Below, piece by piece: positions 35,184 to 45,394 of a stretch of 64,000 nucleotides of DNA; positions within the stretch are counted from its first letter, which is position 1, and each line of letters starts with the position of its first letter. The stretch comes from Trichostrongylus colubriformis (taxonomy: Eukaryota > Nematoda > Chromadorea > Rhabditida > Trichostrongylidae): contig OZ022261.1 in NCBI GenBank assembly GCA_963978905.1, forward strand, positions 20,953,686-21,017,685, in the 5' to 3' direction. Under the pieces are notes generated by a model. It saw only the letters and a program-made list of their open reading frames with translations, did not search any database and was not told the origin of the DNA. The translations under genes and the position numbers were made by a program.

Positions 35184-36501
35184 AGGGGAGGAAGCAAGTC
35201 GTGTATGACGAGAACCTTCTGAACGAGGCACTATCCCGTTATGACTGGCAAGTCGTGGAGGACCCGACCGAAGACTACGAGCTGCTTCTCAAAGGATTGC
35301 AAACCTGTGCTGATCTTGCATGTCTTCAACGATCAAGCAGAAGCGATCGGATTTCATCGAACACCAAGACGCTGCTTGAAAGGAGGAGAAGTTTGAGGCT
35401 GGATCCAAATGCAACTCATCTCGAGCGACTGGTTATCAAGCCAGTTGCAGAAATGCGTTACAGGAGGATCTTGCGCAGTACAGGAAGAGAAAAATTCTAG
35501 AGGCGGCACAGGAAAGACGAAGTCTGAAGAAGGGCCGTCGGTACCTCAACGAGTTCAGTATTCCGCTATCATCATTAAAAACTGAAGACGGAACTGAGAT
35601 GGAGTCAATCACGGAGAGGTTCTACACCAATCTGTTCCGTTGCACACTACTCCTGCCAGATCCAGACATCCCCGCTGGAGGAACACCACTAAGGATTCTG
35701 CCGTCTGAAGTGCGACTCGCAATTAAGAGAATGAAGAGCGGCACGGCTCCAGGGCCAGACAAGATCTCTGCCGATCTTCTTCGAGCAGGAAACCACGTCC
35801 TGCACTCACTACTCGCAGCACATATGACGTCCTACCTTCAGAAGGAGCGGATCCCGGATCAGTGGAGGAGTTCGCGCACTGTCATCTTGCACAAGAAAGG
35901 TGACAGGGATGATCTTCGCAACTACCGACCGATTAGCTTGCTGAGCGTGCTCTACAAGCTTTTCACGAAGATTATCCTAACGCGAATATCGCGCACATTG
36001 GATGAGGCCCAGCCATACGAACAAGCTGGATTCCGTCAGGGATTCAGCTGCATGGACCACATTCAAACCGTTGCGATGGTCATTGAAGTCTGCAGAGAAT
36101 ACCATCTTCCCCTCGTTCTAACCTTCGTCGATTACGAAAAGGCCTTTGACAGCGTCGAAGCGAATGCTATCCTGTCTGCGTTGGTCGACCAAGGAGTGGA
36201 CGCGTCCTATATTCGAACACTGGCTGACTGCTACCACCGCTGTTCTACGACAATACAGCTCTTCCAACGCCCAATCAACATCTCCATCGGAAAGGGCGTT
36301 AGGCAAGGCGACACCATCTCGCCGAAGCTGTTTACTGCCGCATTGCAGTGGGTGATGAAGTCGCTCGACTGGGACGACAAGGGCATATGTGTGGACCGAG
36401 AATTTCTCTCGAACCTTCGTTTCGCAGACGACATCGTCATCTTTTCGCGTAGTACCAATGAAGCAGAGGCGATGCTCCGAGAGCTGAAAAGCCGGAAGTA
36501 A
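35066..36501 (+). pseudogene. RTE linker and reverse-transcriptase domain
   Basis: The linker (about 35150-35500, frame of KQVVYDENLLNEALSRYDWQ) and the RT are in different frames. The RT frame, 35599-36501 (300 codons), is uninterrupted and carries the polymerase motifs: GTAPGPDKISADLL (residues 49-62), NYRPISLLSVLYK (108-120), the catalytic aspartates in FVDYEKAFD (176-184), GVRQGDTISPKLF (233-245) and FADD (275-278). It ends at a TAA at 36499-36501, cutting off the thumb. The missing thumb and C-terminus follow in other frames. Confidence 0.88.
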
Positions 36502-36536
36502 GATCGGACTGCGTATCAATCGGATGAAGACAGTTC

Positions 36537-37153
36537 ATGAAGAACGCCTGGTGCGATGGAGGAAATGTCAAAATCGACGGCTCTCCAATCGCCGAAACGA
36601 AGTCGTACGTCTATCTTGAGCGTTCCATGAACATGGACAACGACATGAAGGAAGAGCTCGACAGAAGAAAGAGAGCTGCATGGTCAGCCTACGGGTCCAT
36701 TAAAGAGGCCACCGACCAGCTAAAGGATCCTGACCTACGCGCCCGTCTACTCGACTCGACAGTCCTTCCTGTCTGTGTTACGCCGCCGAGACGTGGCCTG
36801 ATACGTCAGCCACGCGAAGTCCTTGCAGGTGACTCACAGAGCACTCGAGAGAAGGAGACCCTGCGGAATACGCATCGAAGGCCAAACACCGATGGGCCAG
36901 TCATATAATGCGGAGAGAAGACGATAGGTGGACAAGAAGAACAGTGAAGTGGATCCCCTGGGATTGTCCACGTCCCCGCGGAAGATCTCCCAAAAGATGG
37001 GGAGATGTGTTCGTTGAACACGTTAAATTAATGAGAAATTCCAGAATGGCTGATTCTCGTGGTCGCCACCAACGAAGTCAACGAACGAGCTGGATGACGA
37101 TCGCGAAAGAACGAACCGAATGGAAATCGTGTTGGGGCCCGCACAACCAGTGA
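36537..37153 (+). pseudogene. RTE C-terminal region, frameshifted
   Basis: The frame at 36537-36908 carries VKIDGSPIAETKSYVYL and KRAAWSAYGSIKEAT, matching the post-RT region of the second RTE copy (VVHLNGNAVEEVVEYVYLG and AGWSAFNCIK). A frame change near 36780 leads to the final segment at 36908-37153, including MRREDDRWTRRTVKW and KRWGDVF and ending WKSCWGPHNQ, a typical RTE C-terminus. It ends about 30 bp before the 3' tail. Confidence 0.85.
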
Positions 37154-37195
37154 AGACGGGCCATCTAAGTATCTAAGTAAGTAAGAATTGAAGTA

Positions 37196-37960
37196 ATGTG
37201 GAGGCGAGAATCCACACTGTCGACATTTCCACTTTTCCGTGTTCCACCGAAGTCAAAAAATGTATGCGCACATGCCTTCGATAGAGCTTGTTCAGCTCTA
37301 CAAAGCAGTTCCATATCGTTCAGTCGTTTGCTGTTTTCAAGGTTCAGAAGTAAAATAATCTGTAGGCAAAAATCAGCACCTTGGGCACATCGACGTTGAA
37401 AGAAAACCCGATTTTTTCGATGTCAGATGGAACCAAATGAGTGAAAAATGACATCGCTGATCAATCTACCGTCATAGTTGAGGTTTTTCTTATACAATAA
37501 AAGTGTTTGTCAAAATGTAGAATTTTGGAGAAAAAAGGGCGGGTGGGTTTTCGCATTTCTAAATCTCAGAAATATCAAACTATGAAAGGATTCAGAATAT
37601 AAGTGGCTTCTTTTTTGTAGGGCAAAAGAAGGCTCCGTCGAATGCACACATGAATACTCTCTTCAAACTCGATCATAGCCGAGGAAGAGAAGATAACGAA
37701 AGTGCACATTTTTGCTGAATACTGCATTTGTAAGCCTTAAAAACAGCAAACAGTTGAGCGACAACCATGAAGCAGAATCATTTGGTACGGCTGGAAAAGC
37801 TTAATCGAAATCATACGCGCGAAAAGTCGACAGTGCGAATTTTCACCTTCAGATAACTTCGCTCTTAAACCACATAAATATTAAGCATTCAGAAAGATCG
37901 AAGAACAAATAACAAACTTTTGTAGAGCAGGAAAAGCTCTACCAAACTTCTCAGTAGATT
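37196..37960. mobile_element. Hairpin foldback element copy 2, remainder
   Basis: It resumes directly after the RTE target duplication. It contains a TCGATAGAGC-N7-GCTCTACAA hairpin at about 37279-37302 and a degraded one near 37617-37640. Next comes the GAGGAAGAGAAGATAACGAA block with TTAAAAACAGCAAACAGTTG, and a final TAGAGC-AGGAAAA-GCTCTA hairpin near 37923-37941. The order matches the 24463-25842 element, but the right terminus was not found, and a Tc1-like element begins at 37974. Confidence 0.75.
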
Positions 37961-37973
37961 GTATGTACATATA

Positions 37974-39534
37974 CACTGCGGTGCATAATGATAAAGCCAC
38001 TCATAAATTGTTCATAAACTTTCATAGTAAGATGTTTCTGGGAAACCTCTCAGGTATAGATTGTAGCAAATTTGATCGCGTATCTACACATCAATACCAA
38101 ACTTGAGCTTGAAATAACAGAACAAATTTATCTTCATTTTTTCAAAAAATGCAGCTTTTCCGATGGTGCAAAATGATAAAGCCAGTAAGGAATTTTAACA
38201 ACTCGTAAACAACAGAGGGACAATACGCTACTCTAATAATCCGTTGGCCTTCCTTCTCTCCGAATAACCTGAAAAATCCGATTGTCTAGACTCATGTAAA
38301 GATTATTAATAAGATCTTGGTCCACTTGGTGCCACGCGTGGATTATAGCCTTTTTGAGCTCCTTAACTCCTTGGATTTCCCTGTTATCTGCATAAATCCG
38401 TCGCACCATGAAGCGCCATACATTTTCCATCGGATTAAGGCCTGGGCTATTTGCCGGCCAGGGCAGGAGCCTTATTCAATGACGGCTGAACCATGCAATT
38501 GTGCTCTGGCTGTGCCCTTATCTTGCATGAAAACAAGATTTCAGCTTCGATTTTCACGCCAGAACGGGAGAAGTGCACGGCGCATGACCACTTGGTAACC
38601 GGGGGAACTCATCTTTTTAGGAACAAAACCTAACTTCAGACGTTTCTTCGATGAAATGGCGGCCCACACCACAACGCCCCCTCCTTTGAAATTCCTTCTC
38701 AAAAATCGTAGCTTGTCCTTTCTTAGATCATGCCAGTAATATCGGAGTGTCTCCTTCAGCCTTACAAAACAATCTGGAGAGGAAAAACATCATATGAAAG
38801 CAAGAAGGATTCTACGACCTAATACCCTACCTTACTCCAGACCCTCGGCTGCATGTTTTGACGAACTGCACTCGATTTTTGCGGTGTTCTCGTGTCATGA
38901 ATGGTGCTTTCCTCATTTTCTGTCGCGAGATAAACTTGCACTTTTTTTCAGAACCCGCAAAACAGTTGTTTTAGAGACGTTTAGCTCCAAAGAAGACCTG
39001 GTATCGGAGCTTGACTTGGTGAAATTCGATACTTTTTCTGAGAATGCGGCGCTTATCCTTCTCGGAAAGTGAAGGAGATCGCCCAGAACTCTTCTTAGTT
39101 CAGATCCTTGAGAAAGTTGTCGACAACTGTGTGGCTGCGGTTAAATTCTTGCGCAATTGACGATTTGACTATCCCTCCGCTTTTTTTGCGACAATTTGGC
39201 TTTTTTCGAAATCAGATAGGGGTTTTCGTTTCCCCATTACCTGAAAAAGAAAAACATTACTGCAGCAAAACGTTTCAGCAAATACAGATGAGAAGCGACG
39301 GAATAACTTAGGGTGGCTTTATCATTTTGCACCATCGGAAAAGCTGCATTTTTTTGAAAAAATGAAGATAAATTTGTCCTGTTATTTCAAGCTCAAGTTT
39401 GGTGTTATGTGTAGATGCGCGATTAAATTTGCTACAATCTATACCTGAGAAGTTTCCCAGAAACATCTTACTATAAAAGTTTATGAACAATTTATGAGTG
39501 GCTTTATCATTATGCACCGCAGTGTATGTAGAGC
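37974..39534 (-). mobile_element. Tc1-like transposon with long (about 215 bp) TIRs
   Basis: Ends CACTGCGGTGCATAATGATA and its reverse complement are flanked by TA (37972-37973, 39535-39536). The inverted repeats extend to about 38186 and from about 39314. The inner edge repeats a terminus-like motif (GGTGCAAAATGATAAAGCCA), as in Tc3-like elements with two transposase-binding sites per end. Length 1561 bp. The transposase on the minus strand is decayed. Confidence 0.9.
38233..39250 (-). pseudogene. Tc1-like transposase pseudogene
   Basis: Reading down the minus strand, the N-terminal DNA-binding region appears near 39240-39110 as GGIVKSSIAQEFNRSHTVVD, a helix-turn-helix. The C-terminus is the 65-codon frame 38430-38233: MENVWRFMVRRIYADN, then AIIHAWHQVD, ending IFQVIRREGRPTDY, matching the Tc1 end around the ENVW block and the conserved final helix. 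The catalytic DDE core between them is broken by stops and frame changes. Confidence 0.78.
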
Positions 39535-39536
39535 GC

Positions 39537-39828
39537 TAGCTGAAATGAGACAACGCTGATACAGTTTCCATTTTCTCATAAACGATGACTGGATATAGGC
39601 ATTTTTGAAATACTATGCATACAGCTCAAGTTGCAGCCAATGCACATTATCCAGTGAGAAAATGTGTCCAGTGCTTTTGTATGTCAAGTAGTATTAAGTG
39701 TGTGATGCGTTCATGGTAATCATCCTTCTGAAAATGTGTTATGATAACTAAAGGTTTGTACATATCGTTGCGAGCTGGGGACGTCGTATTCAGTGAGTTT
39801 CAGGGCAAATACCGTCCTTCGTCTTATT
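39537..39828. other. No recognisable gene
   Basis: Short AT-rich spacer. Confidence 0.4.
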
Positions 39829-40080
39829 TCAAGCGTGATATACGGAATCCCTCCAGAACCTAACTATGTACGACCCCCATAACTCACATCTATGGCAACG
39901 CACTGCGCTCGCCGCGTTGTGGATCCCTATCTCAATGATACACGCCTGGGCGCTGCCAAAGTGAACTTGTTGTTCCAGTGGGAGAGCTAACGGAATCCGT
40001 TCATGAATTTCTCGATATACGTGGCACATCTGAGTTGCAACCCCAGATAACCGCTCCTTTAGGGCGGCTAGTCTACACAT
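39829..40080 (-). CDS. Possible coding fragment, unidentified
   Basis: An 83-codon minus-strand frame has a convincing protein composition: RLAALKERLSGVATQM, HERIPLALPLEQQVHFGSAQ, then HRCELWGSYIVRFWRDSV. It ends at TGA 39829-39831. It has two CxxC-like cysteines near the end and an amphipathic start. No splice signal is clear at its upstream edge and I cannot name a family. It could be a host exon or a piece of an unrecognised retroelement. Confidence 0.25.
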   Translation of the reverse strand: MCRLAALKERLSGVATQMCHVYREIHERIPLALPLEQQVHFGSAQACIIEIGIHNAASAVRCHRCELWGSYIVRFWRDSVYHA

Positions 40081-41420
40081 GTGCTCTAGTGAGCAATTTT
40101 TTGTCCTTAACTAAGAGCTGAGTCAAATGGGCAGAAATGCGTGAAAATTTATGTCGGTGTGAGAATGAATGAAAAAAACGAGCTGAGTTATAATAAGGCG
40201 TGGGTGGCAACGAGTCAACGGATATGAGTCCGGAAACGTTGTGCAAGCTCAGAGAAGGTCACTGCTCTTTGAGACCAAAACGCCCTGCATTTGAGATCGG
40301 GTCGACTATTTCCTGGTTTGAAGTTCTTCGAAGAGAAGCCATTTACGTCACCGCTACTCCGGTGTAGCATAACGAATATTTGATATGCTTGAAAGCAGAA
40401 CTCTGTCTGAATGTTTTACTAACTATAAAACTGGCTTTTTTCCACTGTGACGATATTTTGCGGCTTCACTAGGGTCTATGAGGCTAGTTGTCAAGGATGC
40501 AATAAGCACAGAGCAGTAGGAACGATGTCACCATTGTTTCTAGGCAGATCAAGCACAATATTATAGGCTCAGAGACACTATGATTAGCTCGAACATGTAC
40601 GAACACTACCGATTTCTTAGGCACCACACATACTCATTACCAACTAAGAAATCTCCCACGGAAATTCAGTGATCCTAATTCCTCTTAAATTCCCCCAAAC
40701 CAAGAAACTTCCTTTTTCGGAGCAGAAATCGAAAAACTGGAAAGTGAGCAACCCGTCTGAATTTCCTTTCATTTCCCGACACGACATATGAGCAGCCGTC
40801 AGCGGTCAGAGCGCAGTTAAAATTTTCGCGCATATTGTTGACTTGCTTCTCACTCTGCGCCTCTGACCACGTCACAGTCGCCTCCTTGCTCCTCAGCTCT
40901 CTAGTGTTCAAACCCTCGGACGCCCCATCCCGTCGTCCCTTGAAGCTCTTTCTCAAGTTCATTCTTGTATATGCGCGTGCAACTTTGCATACGACCCTTA
41001 GTAAACAATATCGCATGATTATGTGGGTAACAGAAGAGCATAAATTTTTATAGATGGTTCCTTTGAGGATCCTGAACACACAGTAGGCGCTTTTTAACTT
41101 TCTCAATTAGATGTATATATCATTAACATCCAATACTTTTGAGTTGAAATCACATAGGCGTTCACCTGTGCGACTCTCCTTTGAGATTAATTGTATTTGC
41201 CTTTCTCAACTTCTAACTTACGATTAAAATGAGCATAATATTCAGCTGCTTGCATCCTTTTTTCGCATTTCGTTCCTGCGTTCTCTAAATAGCTCTCAGC
41301 TAACTAATGCCAGATTTGAAGTACCTGTCGGAATGTACAAATTGAGCCTGACGTGTACAGCAGGCCTTAACGAAAATCGAACTGAACAGAGGCGGTTCTA
41401 GATCTGCTCACTTACATGGA
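40081..41420. other. No confident gene
   Basis: A 143-codon minus-strand frame (40675-41106) covers a GC-richer patch. Its end (TATGCAAAGTTGCAC near 40978) faintly resembles the terminus of the palindromic MITE at 62889, so part of it may be a decayed element rather than a gene. Confidence 0.35.
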
Positions 41421-41639
41421 TATACAGTAGCGCTCAGAAGTCTTCGGCCAAAAGGTTTTTCACTTGGGTTTTTCACTTGAAACTTTTTTGCGACTGGACC
41501 GATCTAACTGAAATTTTAGTATGTTGTACTTGGAGACACTGCATACTAAATATACTAGTAGGGTGTCCATAAAGTTCGTTGGCTATTCGCTTTTCCAGAG
41601 CTTGTAAAAATAACTCACCAAGTTGAACTTACCGGTCCA

Positions 41640-42145
41640 TGGCATAATCTCCATGTATATCCACCACCACCTTTCGCCAACGATCGGGTAGAGAGGCAAT
41701 TCCATCCTCCCAGGAGCCGGCCGGCCACGATCGGTCTAGTCCTCGATCACGTCCTTGAGGTCGCGCTCGTTCTTCAGCGTTTTCCGTCCAAGAAATTTTG
41801 CATAAACCGGAGATGTGGTAATCGCATGAACTGGTGTCCGGGCTATACGGTGAATGCGTGACCGTCTTGATGCCCAGCCTCTCCAGGACAGCCTGAGTAT
41901 CTCTCGCTTTGTGGGGGCGCGCGTTGTCTCACAGCAACCACGGATTTGCAAGTTTCTGGGACAAGGCGGCAGCTTTCATCCTGACCTCCTGCAGTTCTTT
42001 AGAGACGGTCTCTCTAAAGAATTATAGGAGGTCAGGGAATCCAGAATGCCTTGTTGATCGACGGTGGTTGGGCGACCGTACCTCGGCATATCTTCGATGC
42101 CGTAGTTTCCATTGGTGAAGCGAGTCCACCATTTTGACATCCAGT
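41640..42145 (-). pseudogene. Mariner transposase relic (D34D) with stop codon
   Basis: Near 42040-42140 one frame gives the end of the DNA-binding domain, WWTRFTNGNYGIEDMPRYGR. After a deletion, the catalytic part reads DNARPHKARDTQAVLE just after an in-frame TGA, then HSPYSPDTSSCDYH. Thirty-four residues separate the two aspartates, the mariner spacing. It ends in DGIASLPDRWRKVV, the conserved C-terminal helix. The first catalytic aspartate is lost with the deleted middle. Confidence 0.85.
41981..42040. repeat. Hairpin at the deletion junction of the nested mariner
   Basis: CCTGACCTCCTGCAGTTCTT pairs with AAGAATTATAGGAGGTCAGG around a short centre, giving a stem of about 25 bp. It sits where the transposase middle is missing, so it probably arose during the rearrangement. 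Confidence 0.75.
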
Positions 42146-43058
42146 CTTAGAATGGGTGTTATTACCAAACTGCTGACGCATCCTGGTCGTGGCTGGAGAT
42201 ACCCAGGTTGTAGTAGTCCAGCAAACATCGGCGGTGGTGGTGACCACACTCATCCTCACGGCTTTGTAGAGGGAAGAGCAGGAAAGGAAATTGAGAGCTA
42301 GCTAGCTCAGAAGATAGCTCGTCGGTAGTACTTTCAGTATTGAGAAAGCATTATGCAAAATCACAACGCGTTGCGTAAGCGACGCTGTTTACAAATGGCC
42401 AACGAACTTCATGAACACCCTAATATTTTGGCGCTCATCGGTGAAAGTTACGTGGATAAATGCAATTTTTTGTTTTTGGAGTGCCATCCCTATGCCGTCC
42501 CGCTGTGCCGCTGTCATCAAAAGTCGTGGTTTTTTCTACAGAATATTGATGTTTCCTGAGGCTTGCTAGTTTTATTTTTTGTAAAGAAAGCAGTTTTTCT
42601 TAGCTAAGCCTTTTCCTTTCTCCGGTGGTTTTGTAGTAAATTCTCGTAAAAAACCATGAAAAAAGTCAAGCAGCCTTCAGGTAGAAGGCAATGTTGACAA
42701 CAGGCTCATGCACCACATATCAAAATTTTGTCAAATTTGGTCAAGTAGAAAAAATTTATGACAAAAAGTGTTTGGCCGAAGACTTTTGAGCGCTACTGTA
42801 TGTAGTTCTTGGTCGGAGTAGCAAGTGTTACTACTTGTTGGGTTGAACGAAAAGTTCTCTTTGTTCTGTCTATTGACTGTTACCTCGTAAGTTTTAGTAG
42901 TATATATCTTTGAACTTTTCTTTTGCTCAAGTACCCTTTTGTCGCAAAAAACTAGCTCTTTCCTCCGCACGCAAAGCCTTAGGGAGATTCCCATAAGGGG
43001 TGTTGCTCTAATCGTTACTTCAAGCAACAGGAAACATCGATTTTTGGCTGCTGGCGCT

Positions 43059-43311
43059 GGGTGGGGGTCGATTGGCATTGGTCGCTTCGCAGCGTCACAC
43101 TCGCGGTGCCGTAAGCACGACCTGCTGCAGACGGTTGGAATTTCGCTCAGTATGCAGTGGGCTGATATAGTGAGGGACCTTCGAGGATTGCAGGTTGAAA
43201 GCTTCGGGATCTTATATGTTGTGGTTGTTGCTGTTTCAACGGATAAAACCACAAACACTTCGCACTCGCCGCGGGTGGCCGCGCGAAAATTCGACCAATC
43301 GACCCCCACCC
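43059..43311. mobile_element. Mutator-like MITE
   Basis: Inverted ends read GGGTGGGGGTCGATTGG and, from the right, GGGTGGGGGTCGATTGGTCG. Flanking 9-mers GCTGGCGCT and GCTTGCACT match at seven of nine. The interior shares CTTCGCAGCGTCACACTCGC-like blocks with 29691-29970. A 105-codon minus and a 127-codon plus frame across it are artefacts. Confidence 0.8.
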
Positions 43312-43314
43312 GCT

Positions 43315-44150
43315 TGCACTGAATTCTCTCCTCACTTCCTTAGAAGATCTGAGACTTGTCTCTGATCTTCTAAGAACGTTGCAGTGAGCTCGAAATATGA
43401 CGACTAGTTTTGAAAGGAATGCTGCGAAGCAGTGGATCTTAGGGGAGCAGCCATTAGCTTGCAAGCGTGCGTATCAAGAGACAAAGGTCCAAAACATGCT
43501 CTTTTGGCTCTTTTTTCACGAAATATCGTAAGGGTGATTCACCTAAATGCTACGAACGAGTTCTTCACATGGCAATAGAATATTACAATGATAACCGGCC
43601 ATAGTTGCCTGAAATGCCTCTTTCATTGTACAGTTAAGGTTCCTAGCTCCCCGCGAAGGCGCCAATCCCTGTCGTGAAACGGAGTTCATGACGACTCATC
43701 GATAAGCCTGCCTGCCAGCGCCGAGGATATAAAATGGAGGTGGGGCATCCGACAGGGCTAGAGAGAGGAAGGAGCTTAGCCGAGTGGGCGGCTCCCCTTG
43801 GTAATCGGAAATGACGGCGACCTCAGTGGATCACTGGTACTAGACTACGGTAACAGGCGGTAGCAGAAAAAGGGTGCACGGCAAGTCTTCCTGCCCCTCG
43901 CGGACCCGCACTAGGAGCGGAGTAATTATGGAAAGTAGGAAATGGAAACAATAGAAATGAGCTCAACCAGTGTTGTAGTAGGAGAATGGTTAACACTAGC
44001 ATGTACGTGTTAATCTGCTTTATTGACTGTTTCTAAATTGTAGTAAAATAAACCCATAATTCAATGAGAGTTCAACGGATGTTAGATCCACCAAAACCCC
44101 TTTGAGACTGTGATGCAGTCTCAAAATGGCGCGTCGGCCAAAATTCCAAA
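43315..44150. other. No gene; one strong small hairpin
   Basis: A 17-bp stem with a 2-nt loop lies at 43339-43374 (CTTAGAAGATCTGAGAC and its inverse, one mismatch). At 43700-43930 a GC-rich segment includes TTAGCCGAGTGGGC, which resembles a tRNA A box, but no tRNA can be folded. Function unknown. Confidence 0.4.
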
Positions 44151-44154
44151 ACTA

Positions 44155-45392
44155 TTGGGCCATTCCATAAGTAGTGTCGTTTTTTTTTTCAAGCGAATAT
44201 TTTTGCCATAAAATCACAAATTTTTGCAGCATGTCATATATCACTTGGAAGAGATTTTTCTGCTCTACAAAACTTTATGTTCATCTTCTGAGTATGTTAG
44301 AATGGGGCCCACATCTAGGCTGGCGAAGAGGAGGGTCCAGCTGACAAATATTGGCTAAACCGGCAATCATTTAAAATACTATATATCACTATAGGAAAAT
44401 CAACCAGTCATGTGTCACGTACTCAGTCCTGACCTCTTCTGCAATTTTCAATATTTGGTTGATCAAGAAATCGCGCTTTTCTTTTTCTAGAATCTTTTTT
44501 TTCGAAAGCACCCACATTTATTCAAAATGGAATTTTTTCTTTCACACTCCTTGCTTAGTGTTGTTTTATGAACCACTTCGAAGCACTTTTTTGCTATATT
44601 AAGAACATCTTTCTAATTTATTTTGGCTGCGATTCACATTGAATTTTAATTCCTTGTGATAGGGGTTCAGTTGACATTTTCTCACAATTTATTTCTCCAT
44701 AATAAAGCTAAGGAATCCTGTCAGTGGTACAGTCCATTTCAATTACGGCTGGCAGGGCGAGGCCTACGGACTTGTATCGATCTCTCTCACCCCGCCACAC
44801 ACTCTCACCCAACTTTGTGGGCCACGCCCCGTCAGCCTACTGGAACTGGACTGTATTTTCCTGTTACTACTCACTACTTGCTCTTAACATTTCATCACTC
44901 TTTCAACTGATTGGTTGAGGAAATTTTCTTGTCTTGGTTCGAAGATACTTGCTCTTAACATTTCATCACTCCTTCAACTGATTGAGGAAATTTTCTTGTT
45001 TTGGTTCGAAGAAATTGTCTAAAATCACCGAGTTGTGGCGGAAAACTAAATGTGGAGAAAGAGCGATGTGACTTTTCAAGCAACCGAGGACCACCTGGTG
45101 GAACTTGCAGAAGAGGTCGAGGCTAAGTACGAAACACATGATCACTTAGTTTTCCTCAAGTAAAATATAGTGTTTTGATTGGTTGCCGGTTTGGCCAATT
45201 TTTGTCTGTTGGACCTACCTCTTCACCGATCTAAATGTCGGCACCATTCTAACATACTCAAAAAGTAAACAAGTTATTCTGTAAAGCAGAAAATTCTCTT
45301 CCGAATGATATATGACATGCTGCAAAACTTTGTGATTTTATGGCAAAAATTTTCGCTTGAAAAAAAACGACACTACTTATGGAATGACCCGG
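44155..45392. mobile_element. Foldback TIR element, 1.24 kb, carrying a related hairpin motif
   Basis: Ends TTGGGCCATTCCATAAGTAG and, from the right, CCGGGTCATTCCATAAGTAG are flanked by TA (44153-44154, 45393-45394). The inverted arms run about 300 bp (to about 44455 and from about 45098). Each arm includes an imperfect hairpin, AGAGATTTTTCTGCTCTACA at 44254-44273 and its counterpart near 45290, close to the TAGAGC hairpins of the 24463 family. The central 640 bp is unpaired, includes a tandem duplication and has no transposase frame. Confidence 0.82.
44877..45013 (+). repeat. Tandem duplication, 71-bp period, two units
   Basis: CTTGCTCTTAACATTTCATC starts both units (44877 and 44948). The second unit lacks a few bases (GATTGGTTGAGG versus GATTGAGG). 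It lies in the centre of the foldback element. Confidence 0.88.
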
Positions 45393-45394
45393 TA

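Larger units (their letters stand above)
34008..37184 (+). mobile_element. RTE-clade non-LTR retrotransposon, nearly full length but decayed
   Basis: The insertion is defined by an 11-bp target duplication, GAATTGAAGTA, at 33997-34007 and 37185-37195. The 3' end finishes in a short tandem tail (TAAGTATCTAAGTAAGTAA) rather than poly(A), as in many RTE elements. In order, it encodes an apurinic-like endonuclease, a linker, a reverse transcriptase and the characteristic RTE C-terminus. At least four frame changes or stops separate these blocks. It lies within a foldback element, so it inserted after that element did. Confidence 0.92.
41558..42423 (-). mobile_element. Mariner-type element nested in the MITE
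   Basis: The left end GTAGGGTGTCCATAAAGTTC and right end (reverse complement) TTAGGGTGTTCATGAAGTTC are flanked by TA (41556-41557, 42424-42425). The uninterrupted MITE copy shows the empty site at ATATACTATTG, which confirms the insertion. At 866 bp it is internally deleted. Confidence 0.88.
41425..42798. mobile_element. Tc1-like MITE copy 2, interrupted by mariner
   Basis: Same family as 31758-32264: ends CAGTAGCGCTCAGAAGTCTT and, from the right, CAGTAGCGCTCAAAAGTCTT, between TA dinucleotides (41423-41424, 42799-42800). Alignment with the uninterrupted copy shows the extra 866 bp at 41558-42423. Without it the element is about 507 bp, the same length as copy 1. Confidence 0.88.

Noticed and set aside
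43339..43374. Strong stem-loop as a transcription terminator
   Set aside because: Bacterial-type terminators are not meaningful in this eukaryotic setting and no gene precedes it.
43780..43870. tRNA A-box-like TTAGCCGAGTGGGC
   Set aside because: No B box or cloverleaf follows; the match is one short motif.
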